Origin: Cladopsammia gracilis
Taxonomy: Eukaryota > Cnidaria > Anthozoa > Scleractinia > Dendrophylliidae
Direction of reading: 5' to 3'
Assembly: GCA_022457155.1 (NCBI GenBank)
Contig: JAJGOT010000340.1
Location: forward strand, 62,001-126,000
Length of the DNA: 64,000 bases
The position numbers and the translations under genes are program-made. The first letter of the stretch is position 1. Each line of letters starts with the position of its first letter. Below, piece after piece: positions 27,501 through 32,763 of this stretch. The notes beneath the pieces were generated by a model. It ran no database searches and was not told the DNA's origin. It saw only the letters and a program-made list of their open reading frames with translations.

Positions 27501-30500
27501 TTTATCAGGAAAATGCGGAAATAGCAAATATTTTCTGCTAGAGTTGGAAAATTAAACTATTTGATGCTTTTGGTAGCATTTTATGTTTTTTTCGCTGTAA
27601 AAAAGGTGAAAAACAGGCATTTTTCTTCAAAAATGGGTTATCCACATGTTACTTATGACGTCATATCTTGTTACCATAGCAACCGGTTGTTGCCAAGCTT
27701 CCCCAAAATGTGTCTAATCAATAAATGAACAGCTACTGCAAACGGCATGTGTTAATCTCACATGGTCTTGAAAATATCGGAGAAAAACCTTAAGGGGGTG
27801 GCAACCACCCTCCTTACACGTCCAAGGATTAATATAATCAATATTTCTCTTTTTCCGCAGCAGCGTCGAAACTTCCATCCACAACCGAAACTTCTTCAAC
27901 AACAACTTCATCAACACGAACGTTTACAACGGCAGAATCTTCAACAGTTTCGTCAATAGCAACTTCTTCTACAACTACAAGAATAACAGCTTCATCAACT
28001 GCTTCAACATTATCATTAACTGCAACAACTCAGACTACTCCACTGGGTATGTATTGTCTGGATCAAGTTGTACAAAATGACAGTTCCAGCTGGTTAATAG
28101 AATCCCTATTTCTCTTTTTCCGCAGCAGCGTGGAAACGTCCATCAACAGCAGAAACTTCATCAACAGCAACTTTATCAACAGCAGAAACGTCAACAGTTT
28201 CGTCAACAGCAACATCATCAACAATATCAACAACAGCTTCATCAACAGCAAAAACTCCATCAACAGCTTCAACATTATCAGCAACTGCAACAACTCAACC
28301 TGCTCCATTGTGTATGTATTTTCTGGATCAAATTGTACAAAGTGACAGCACCAGCTGTTTAATATAATCTCTATTTTTGTTTTTCCCCACCAGCGCAAAA
28401 ACGTCTAGACACTTCCTCGACAAAAACTTCATCAACAGCAACTTTATCAACAGCAGAAACTTCAACAGTTTCGTCAACAGCAACATCATCAACAACATCA
28501 TCAACAACATCAACAACAGCTTCATCAACAGTAAAAACTCCATCAACAGCTTCAAAATTATCATCAACTGCAACAACTCAGCCTGCTCCAGTGTGTATGT
28601 ATTTTCTGGATCAAGGTGTAGAAAGTGACAGCACCAGCTTTTTAATATAATCCTTATCTCTTGTTTTTCCGCAGCAGCGTCGAGACTTCCTTCAACAGCA
28701 GATTCAACAGCAGAAACTTCATCGACAACAACTTCATCAACAGCAACTTTTACAACAGCAGAAACTTCAACAGTTTCCTCAAGAGCAGCTTCATCAACAA
28801 CATCAAGAACAGATTCATCAACATCAAAAACTCAGCCTGATCCACTGGGTATGTATTTTCTGGATAAAGTTGTACAAAGAGACAGCTTCAGTGTTTAATA
28901 TAATCCCTATTTTTGTTTTTCCCCAGCAGCGCAAAAACTTCTAGACAGTTCCTCAACAAAAACTTCATCAACAGCAACTTTATCAACAGCCGAAACTTCA
29001 ACAGTTTCGTCAACAGAAATTTCATCAACAACAACAATAACTTCAACAGCTTCATCAACAGCTTCACCATTATCTTCAACTGCAACAACTCAGCCTACTC
29101 CAGTGGGTATGTATTTTCTGGATCAAATTGTGCAAAGTGACAGCTCCAACTGTTTTATATGATCAATATTTCTCTTTTTCCGCAGCAGCGTCGAAACGTC
29201 CATCAACAACAGAAACTTCATCAACAACTACTTCATCAATAGCAACTTTTACAACAGCACAAACTTCAACACTTTCGTCAACAGCAACATCTTCAACAAC
29301 AACAAAAACAAGAACAGCTTCATTAACAGGAATCATTTCATCAACAGCTTCAACATTTTCATCAGCTGCAACAACTCATCCTGCTCCACTGGGTATGTAT
29401 TGTCTGGATCAAGTTTACCAAAGTGATTTCTCCAGTTGGCTAATAGAATCCCTATTTCTCTTTTTCCGCAGCAGCGTGGAAACGTCCATCAACAGCAGAA
29501 ACTTCATCAACAGCAACTTTATCAACAGCAGAAACTTCAACAGTTTCGTCAACAGCAACATCATCAACAACATCAACAACAGCTTCATCAACAGCAAAAA
29601 CTCCATCAACAGCTTCAACATTATCATCAACTGCAACAACTCAGCCTGCTCCAGTGTGTATGTATTTTCTGGATCAAATTGTACAAAGTGACACTACCAG
29701 CTGTTTAATATAATCCTTATTTCTTTTTTTCCGCAGCAGCGTCGAAAGTTCCTTCAACAGCAGTAACTTCATCAACAATAACTTCAACAGCAACTTTTAC
29801 AACAGCAGAAACTCCAACAGTTTCGTCAACAGCAACTTCATCAACAATAACAGCTTCATCAAAGGCAAAAATTTCATCAACATCTTTAACGTTATCATCA
29901 ACTGCAACAACTCAGCCTACTCCATTGGGTATGTTTTGTCTGGAACAAGTTGAACAAATTGACAGCTCCAGCTGGCTAATAGAATCCCTTTTTCTCTTTT
30001 TCCGCAGCAGCGTCGAAACTTCCATCAACAGCAGAAGCGTCCTCAACAAAAACTTCATTAACAGTAATTTTATCAACAGCAGAAACCTCAACAGTTTTGT
30101 CAACAGGAACTTCAACAACAACAAAAGCTTCATCAACAGGAATCATTTCATCGACAGCTTCAACATTATCATCAGCTGCTAAAGCTCAGTCTTCTCCACT
30201 GGGTATGTATTTTCTGGATCAAGTTGTTCAAAGTGACAGCTTCAGCTGTTTAATTAATCAATATTTCTCTTTTTCCGCAGCAGCGTGGGAACTGCCATCA
30301 ACAGCAGAAACTTCATCAACAACAACTTCATCAACAGTAACTTTTACAACAGCAGAATCTTCAACATTTTCGTTAACTGCAACTTCTTCAACAACAACAA
30401 GAATAACAGCTTCATCAACTGCTTCAACATTATCATTAACTGCAACAACTCAGCCTACTCCACTGGGTAGGTAGTCTAGATCAAGTTCTACAAAATGAGA

Positions 30501-32763
30501 GCTCCATCTGGTTAATAGAATCCCTATTTCTCTTTTTCCACAGTAGCGTCGAAACTTCCATCAACAGCGGAAACGTCCTCAGGAACAATTTCATCAACAG
30601 CAACTTTATTAATAGGAGAAACTTCAACCGTTTCGTCAACAGGAATTTCATCAACAACAACAAAAGCTTCATCGACAGGAAATATTTCATCTATAACTTC
30701 AACATTATATTCAATTGCAACAATTCAGCCTGCTCCAGTGGGTATGTATTTTGTGGGTCAAGTTGTATAAGGTGACAGCTCCAGCTGGTTACTGTAGTCC
30801 CTGTTTCTCTCTTTTTTTCACAGCAACGTCGAAACTTTCATCAACAGCAGAAACTTCATCAGCAACAACTTCATCAACAGCAACTTTATCAAGAGCAGAA
30901 ATTTCAACAGTTTTGTCAACCGCAACTTCGTCAACTACAAAAATAGCATCATCGACAGAAAAAAGTTCATCTACAGCTTCATCATTATCTTCAACTGCAA
31001 CAACTCGGCCTACTTCACTGGGTATGTATTTTCTGGATAAAGTTGTACAAAGTGACAGCTCCAGCTGCTTGATATAATCCCTATTTATCTTTTTCCGCAG
31101 CAGCGTCGAAACTTCATCAACAGCAGAAACTTCATTAGTAACAACTTCATCAACAGCAACTTTATCATCAGCAGAAACTACAACAGTTTTGTTAATAGCA
31201 ACTTCATCAACAACAACAACAGCTTCATCAACAGCAAAAAATTCAAACAACCGCGCTCTAGTGTAAGAACTGACATTCGATTTAATCTGTCATCTTTAAT
31301 AAATAAACAAACCTGTTAACCAATTTACTATGCCTGAAACGTTTGCGATCTCAATCACAGGGGGCCCACAATAGATGAAAATATGAATAAATTAATAAAA
31401 TACATTGTTTATTGACTCACCGACTTGTTTTCTTGGGCTCTTTAGGCGCGTCAGTTGATCTTTATATTATTGACAAGGGAGGCAACTTCTTCATATACGC
31501 GCGCCTAAAGAGCCCCAGAAATCAAGCCTGTGAGTTAATAAACATTGTATTTTATTAATTTATTCAATAATTTCATGTAATATATCAAACACGAGGAAGA
31601 GTGTTTCATCAGGATATCCAAACACCGAGAAGTGGGTTGAAAAAAAAGGGTGGCGGGGGAGTAATATATCAAACACGAGGAAGAGTGTTTCATCAGGATA
31701 TCTAAACACCGAGAAGTTGGTTTAAAAACGAGGCGCAACCGAATTTTTTTTAACCCGCTTCGAAGTGTTTGGATATTAACTAATGAAACACTCTTTCGGG
31801 TGTTTGATAAAGCTTCTCAAACTGATCATTAAACACGGAGAAAACGAAGGAATAAAATCGCCAAAATCTATACAAATTAAGACCGGGTATCCAAACCTCC
31901 TTCACGGTAGTGATTTCCTTTGTGTTCTCGTCTATTTTTTTGTAGTTTTCTTTTGTAATTTTTGGTGATTTTTCTTAGTAAGATGAGGTTTTGTTGCATT
32001 CATAAATAAGTCAACATAACCAGACATAAGTTATGTTAGGGCACCCAGGACCTAGGTTGCCAAGGATTTACAGTGTTGCCAAGGATTTACAGTGTTGCAG
32101 TTGCAGTCGATCGGCCAGATGAGATGTAATATAGGCAATTTTAAAGATTAAAAATATGATTATTATTATTTATGACAATGATCAGTTTCATTTTAAAAAT
32201 TTAAAGTTGAGGAGTTTTTTATTATACCATTTCAAATGTACATATCTTATAGTTATTTTAATTGTTAATAAACATCTTGTTCTTGATTGTGGACTCCCTT
32301 CGTCTCCCTTATTTTCATTTCCTCACTTGAGGTCCATATTGATTTTTTCTTTCATTTTTGTTCCTTTCAACTTCTCCAGCAACGTGGCCGACTTGTTTTC
32401 AAGGATCTTGTTATAAACATTTCGCAGCGGATCTGCAGACCTGGTATAAAGCGAGCGCGTTCTGTGCGAGTCGACATGGTGCCAAACGGGTAAACATTCA
32501 GTCTGCTGGCGAAAACAACTTCATCAAATCACAATTGGTCACAGCACAAGTCGATAACTGGATTGGACTTTCCAAATCTAGTAGTTCTGTTGTCTGGAAA
32601 TGGCCTGACGGAGATATGTTGGGGAATTACAAGAACTGGGGATGGCGCCAGCCAAGTCATCCCAGATCTCAATTCTGTGCATGGGACATATTATGGCCAT
32701 GTTTTTTACGCACAGTGGCACGATTCTGTTTGCTCAGATTCCAAGGGTTATATCTGTAAATAG
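437..32763 (+). CDS. Secreted PAN-EGF-mucin-C-type lectin gene (whole gene model)
   Basis: Gene model built from splice signals, codon phase and domain order. Exons are 437-506 (signal peptide), 1386-1657 (PAN), 2083-2200 (EGF), 3272-3322 (linker), up to 52 Ser/Thr-rich cassettes between 3834 and 31262, and 32380-32763 (C-type lectin, stop TAG). Phases agree at every junction used: 1, 0, 1, then 1 throughout. The product would be an extracellular, heavily O-glycosylated mucin-like protein with adhesive N-terminal domains and a sugar-binding-type C-terminal domain. In cnidarians such proteins occur in mucus and at epithelial surfaces, so a mucus or surface-recognition role is inference. Introns tolerate a LINE, an LTR element and several MITEs. 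Damage seen: lost acceptor of the first cassette, a frameshift in the last cassette, and a one-base frameshift in the lectin exon. The locus may therefore be an ageing copy or contain assembly errors. Confidence 0.75.
507..1385 (+). other. Intron 1
   Basis: Begins GTAAGT and ends with a T-rich tract of over 20 T and then TGCAG. AT-rich, with no recognisable gene or mobile element inside. Confidence 0.6.
1386..1657 (+). CDS. Exon 2: PAN/apple domain
   Basis: Encodes about 90 residues starting [12 protein letters not shown] and ending GYIHYAVE. The Cys pattern and motifs [17 protein letters not shown] and CELKNF are those of a PAN/apple domain, which mediates protein or carbohydrate binding in secreted proteins. 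The acceptor is a long T tract plus TGCAG at 1385. The donor is GAG|GTATTA at 1658. Length 272 nt, entering in phase 1 and leaving in phase 0, which fits both neighbours. A reading that starts at the ATG at 1343 is an artefact of the T tract; the acceptor makes 1386 the true boundary. Confidence 0.8.
2083..2200 (+). CDS. Exon 3: EGF-like domain
   Basis: Encodes about 39 residues ([15 protein letters not shown] then [15 protein letters not shown]) with the six-cysteine EGF spacing, including the CxCxxGYxGxxC tail. It lies between a TTCAG acceptor (2079-2082) and a GTAGGG donor (2201). It enters in phase 0, as required by the PAN exon, and leaves in phase 1. PAN followed by EGF is a common order in cnidarian secreted proteins. 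The plus-strand open frame over 2132-2395 is a different frame and not coding. Confidence 0.8.
2585..3178 (-). mobile_element. piggyBac-like MITE, copy 1
   Basis: A non-coding element of about 594 bp in intron 3, in the opposite orientation to the copy at 27257-27828. The right end reads GTGTATGTCCGAGGT followed by TTAA (3179-3182). The left end is preceded by TTAGG, a probable decayed TTAA. Shared internal blocks with the second copy include ACCTTAAG near one end, a 'GACGTCAT' region, a 'GGCGGCCA' region and 'ATCTATTAGA'. TTAA target sites and ends starting with C-rich bases are typical of piggyBac-type elements. No transposase is present. Confidence 0.55.
3272..3322 (+). CDS. Exon 4: short Cys-containing linker with GC donor
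   Basis: A 51-nt exon after a CTATAG acceptor, phase 1-1, encoding [17 protein letters not shown] (first codon completed by the EGF exon). Its donor is AG|GCAAGT, the consensus of the minor GC-AG intron class. Phase continuity with the EGF exon and with the cassettes downstream supports it. The 'IDEC' motif resembles the start of a calcium-binding EGF module, but the exon is too short to be a full domain. Confidence 0.6.
3834..4292 (+). CDS. Mucin cassettes M1-M2
   Basis: First two members of the cassette array. M1 spans about 3834-4027. Its usual acceptor (CCGCAG|CA) is mutated to TCGCAA|CT, so it is either skipped or entered at the in-frame internal site AACAG|CA, giving 3857-4027. M2 is 4107-4292 (186 nt) with normal acceptor CCGCAG and donor G|GTATGT. 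Both encode Ser/Thr/Ala-rich peptide built on [12 protein letters not shown] repeats and end in a Pro-rich tail (PPPLG, PNPVG). The reverse strand and the second frame of these exons show long Leu/Met-rich and Asn/Phe-rich open frames; these are shadows of the repeat and not genes. Confidence 0.65.
4611..4703 (+). ncRNA. tRNA-derived SINE or tRNA pseudogene
   Basis: A box-like TTGGTAGCGCAGTGG (4622-4636) and a perfect B box GGTTCGAATCC (4681-4691) lie at tRNA-like spacing. Between them is a stem CCACC/GGTGG that would be the long variable arm of a class II tRNA (Ser/Leu type). A long T-rich Pol III terminator-like run follows from 4704. The acceptor stem pairs only partly and the anticodon arm is poor, so this is a SINE head or pseudogene and not a working tRNA. 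Confidence 0.5.
5212..5559. repeat. 348-bp direct repeat flanking the LINE (3' side)
   Basis: Nearly identical to 10981-11328 (I see about two base differences, one near the outer end and one changing TATCC to TGTCC). The pair sits exactly at the two ends of the LINE at 5560-10980. This looks like a very long target-site duplication. Each copy carries a 94-codon reverse-strand open frame differing by one residue. I do not recognise it and treat it as chance. Confidence 0.75.
5590..5721 (-). repeat. LINE 3' tandem repeat tail
   Basis: Four tandem copies of a ~34-bp unit containing CACTGCATTACAATATGATA, located between the ORF2 stop and the element's 3' end. Short tandem repeats at the 3' end are known in several LINE clades, where they replace or accompany poly(A). 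Confidence 0.7.
5784..9525 (-). pseudogene. LINE ORF2: endonuclease-reverse transcriptase (frameshifted)
   Basis: Encodes the enzyme that nicks target DNA and copies the element RNA at the nick. Endonuclease motifs: [12 protein letters not shown] near 9500, [16 protein letters not shown] near 9080 and SDHSAI near 8800. Reverse transcriptase motifs: [11 protein letters not shown] near 7670, RQGCPLS near 7520 and QYADDTTVF near 7390. A Cys/His knuckle (CPLCGW...H...C) lies near 6130. The largest intact block is 5784-8159 (791 codons). The frame is broken in the T run near 9137-9143 and again between about 8159 and 8330, where at least one stop also occurs. No ATG is visible at the endonuclease start. 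The enzyme is therefore probably inactive unless the breaks are assembly errors in homopolymers. Confidence 0.85.
9970..10896 (-). CDS. LINE ORF1: coiled-coil RNA-binding protein
   Basis: An intact 308-residue frame. Residues 1-50 are Ser/Lys-rich and basic. Residues about 50-150 are heptad-like coiled coil ([20 protein letters not shown] and similar), expected to trimerise. The next part carries the L1-type RNA-binding signature [18 protein letters not shown], followed by a conserved C-terminal domain ([38 protein letters not shown]). ORF1 proteins coat the element RNA and act as nucleic-acid chaperones. About 0.45 kb separates it from ORF2. Unlike ORF2 it has no visible break. Confidence 0.85.
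   Translation of the reverse strand: MEKLISTVKRKTRSSASSDDSLRSPEDKRQKDSFSSEDNFIETFNMAEGLAEKVDLILSKLSKLDKLDSIEQRLNNLTTTVSSIEESVSKQEREVCVLDSKFKTTDFSVREVKESLSFCEEEIVDIKKNAYDMKENHLSTSEDLRKQILYLETYSRRENLKFIGIPESFATGNSRLDENVETSEHTKAVIHKFLENELEIKDSCSKIEFHRIHRLGKQGDRNGPRPILARFLRYADREDVLQKARRKLRGTNFAVYEDIPKELYNIRKGQMSKLKAAKKQGLNAFFSKAQPDRLFIDGKFIPENQPFP
10981..11328. repeat. 348-bp direct repeat flanking the LINE (5' side)
   Basis: Partner of 5212-5559, adjoining the 5' end of the minus-strand LINE. The two copies end on the same base (…AAAGTT), after which the left copy runs into the T-rich LINE tail and the right copy into unrelated sequence. That is the pattern of a target-site duplication. Confidence 0.75.
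11499..16095 (+). CDS. Mucin cassettes M3-M20 (18 exons)
   Basis: Exons by splice site: 11499-11696, 11775-11927, 12007-12192, 12272-12358, 12435-12620, 12700-12900, 12980-13189, 13269-13466, 13546-13743, 13824-13991, 14071-14229, 14309-14497, 14607-14765, 14847-15032, 15112-15285, 15365-15553, 15633-15833, 15913-16095. All are multiples of 3 and phase 1-1. Acceptors are mostly CCGCAG and donors G|GTATGT or T|GTATGT. Introns are 76-81 nt except 14498-14606 (109 nt, expanded by a TATAA repeat). Each exon encodes Ser/Thr/Ala-rich peptide (for example [12 protein letters not shown]) and closes with a QPTPLG-type Pro motif. This is the composition of a mucin O-glycosylation domain. The whole intron+exon unit is repeated, so growth was by unequal exchange of complete cassettes. 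Confidence 0.75.
16138..16337 (+). repeat. BEL/Pao left LTR
   Basis: 200 bp, TG...CA ends, starting TGGACACGCTACATC and ending CCTGCACA. It differs from the right LTR at only a few sites. The 5-bp target duplication CTCCA lies at 16133-16137. A primer-binding-like segment (TGGTCCTTCGAGCC) follows shortly after the LTR. Confidence 0.9.
16426..18018 (+). pseudogene. BEL/Pao gag region
   Basis: 530 codons from the ATG at 16426. The first half is charged and helical. The middle carries the DUF1759-type segment ([20 protein letters not shown] near codon 265-285) and the C-terminal part carries Cys-rich knuckles ([24 protein letters not shown]). Gag packages the element RNA. In BEL/Pao elements gag and pol are normally one frame. 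Here the frame leaves the Cys-rich region near 17980 and continues in another frame, so the element is broken or the assembly has an indel. Confidence 0.85.
17978..22137 (+). pseudogene. BEL/Pao pol: protease, reverse transcriptase, RNase H, integrase
   Basis: The first part (17978-18313) contains the end of the knuckle region and the protease start (ARALLDPAS). A second frame break near 18293 separates it from the long block 18310-22137 (1,275 codons). Landmarks: VTERAAQHL (protease region), [13 protein letters not shown] and [10 protein letters not shown] (reverse transcriptase), [17 protein letters not shown] and [15 protein letters not shown] (RNase H-type region), [11 protein letters not shown] with CPRQCITCQ (integrase zinc finger), and [15 protein letters not shown] and [10 protein letters not shown] (integrase core). 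The integrase C-terminus ends at 22137, about 180 nt before the right LTR. The large block is otherwise uninterrupted. Confidence 0.88.
22318..22517 (+). repeat. BEL/Pao right LTR
   Basis: 200 bp, same ends as the left LTR. Visible differences are a handful: ACAC for ACGC near the start, one shift in the C/T run, and two single bases near the end. It is followed by CTCCA (22518-22522) and then the resumed cassette intron. Confidence 0.9.
22560..27205 (+). CDS. Mucin cassettes M21-M39 (19 exons)
   Basis: Exons: 22560-22646, 22723-22923, 23003-23089, 23166-23255, 23335-23535, 23615-23824, 23904-24080, 24160-24357, 24437-24601, 24681-24830, 24910-25113, 25193-25351, 25433-25618, 25698-25898, 25978-26100, 26180-26377, 26460-26615, 26695-26877, 26939-27205. 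All are multiples of 3, phase 1-1, with introns of 76-82 nt except 26878-26938 (61 nt). M25-M33 follow the same order and nearly the same lengths as M8-M16, so a multi-cassette block was duplicated. M38 has lost its usual tail and donor and ends with CAGG|GTCAAA. M39 (267 nt) is two cassettes fused by loss of the intron between them. Composition is Ser/Thr/Ala-rich, as in the rest of the array. Confidence 0.75.
27257..27828 (+). mobile_element. piggyBac-like MITE, copy 2
   Basis: A 572-bp non-coding insert in the intron between M39 and M40, flanked on both sides by TTAA (27253-27256, 27829-27832). The ends are CCCTCGGACGTAC and the complement of TCCTTGGACGTGTA. Removing the insert and one TTAA restores the usual intron text (GCTGTTTAATATAATC). 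Same family as 2585-3178. TTAA duplication is the hallmark of piggyBac transposition. No transposase is present. Confidence 0.75.
27861..31262 (+). CDS. Mucin cassettes M40-M52 (13 exons)
   Basis: Exons: 27861-28046, 28126-28311, 28394-28594, 28675-28848, 28927-29106, 29186-29392, 29472-29657, 29737-29928, 30008-30202, 30281-30466, 30544-30741, 30824-31021, and a defective last one 31101-31262. M40-M51 are multiples of 3 and phase 1-1, with introns of 77-82 nt. M42's acceptor AG is mutated, but the next AG lies exactly 3 nt downstream and keeps the frame. M49 uses donor GTAGGT. M52 lacks one C after AAACTT, which puts an in-frame TAG at about 31136, and ends at a different donor (GT|GTAAGA). 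Joining M51 directly to the lectin exon keeps the frame, so M52 is probably skipped. Confidence 0.7.
31385..31565. repeat. Hairpin MITE-like inverted repeat
   Basis: Two 66-nt arms (31385-31450 and 31500-31565) are near-perfect inverted copies, starting GAATAAATTAATAAAATACA and meeting at TTTAGGCGCG/CGCGCCTAAA, with a ~49-nt loop. No coding capacity. Confidence 0.7.
31577..31808. repeat. 63-bp repeat, two direct and one inverted partial copy
   Basis: Direct copies at 31577-31639 and 31661-31722 begin GTAATATATCAAACACGAGG and differ slightly. Part of the unit occurs inverted at about 31760-31808 (AATGAAACACTCTTTCGGGT). This is probably the remnant of a palindromic non-autonomous element. Confidence 0.6.
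32380..32763 (+). CDS. Last exon: C-type lectin domain with a one-base frameshift
   Basis: The acceptor TTCTCCAG (ending 32379) is followed by a phase-1 start. The first frame gives [18 protein letters not shown], then the hallmark [32 protein letters not shown]. From about 32685 the homologous text continues in another frame ([23 protein letters not shown], stop TAG 32761-32763). The switch fits one extra G in the GGG at 32683-32685. The four expected cysteines are all present when both frames are considered. The sugar-site motif is QPS instead of the classical EPN or QPD, so calcium-dependent sugar binding is uncertain. Either the gene copy is damaged or the assembly has an indel. Confidence 0.75.

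Larger units (their letters stand above)
31263..32379 (+). other. Last intron of the lectin gene, repeat-rich
   Basis: About 1.1 kb between the array and the lectin exon. It contains the hairpin MITE at 31385-31565 and the 63-bp repeats at 31577-31808, followed by AT-rich sequence. It ends with CTTTCAACTTCTCCAG, a good acceptor. No coding sequence seen. Confidence 0.6.

Noticed and set aside
11292..31250. Long reverse-strand frames rich in Leu/Met (for example 11292-11693, 23808-24173) and Asn/Phe-rich forward frames over the cassette array
   Set aside because: They are the antisense and the shifted readings of the TCATCAACAGCA repeat. They cross intron boundaries and have no domain content. 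The Ser/Thr-rich phase-1 reading is the one bounded by splice sites.
3810..31262. CRISPR-like regular spacing of repeats
   Set aside because: Repeat units are 250-290 bp with conserved intron and exon parts and no unique spacers. This is an exon array in a eukaryotic genome.
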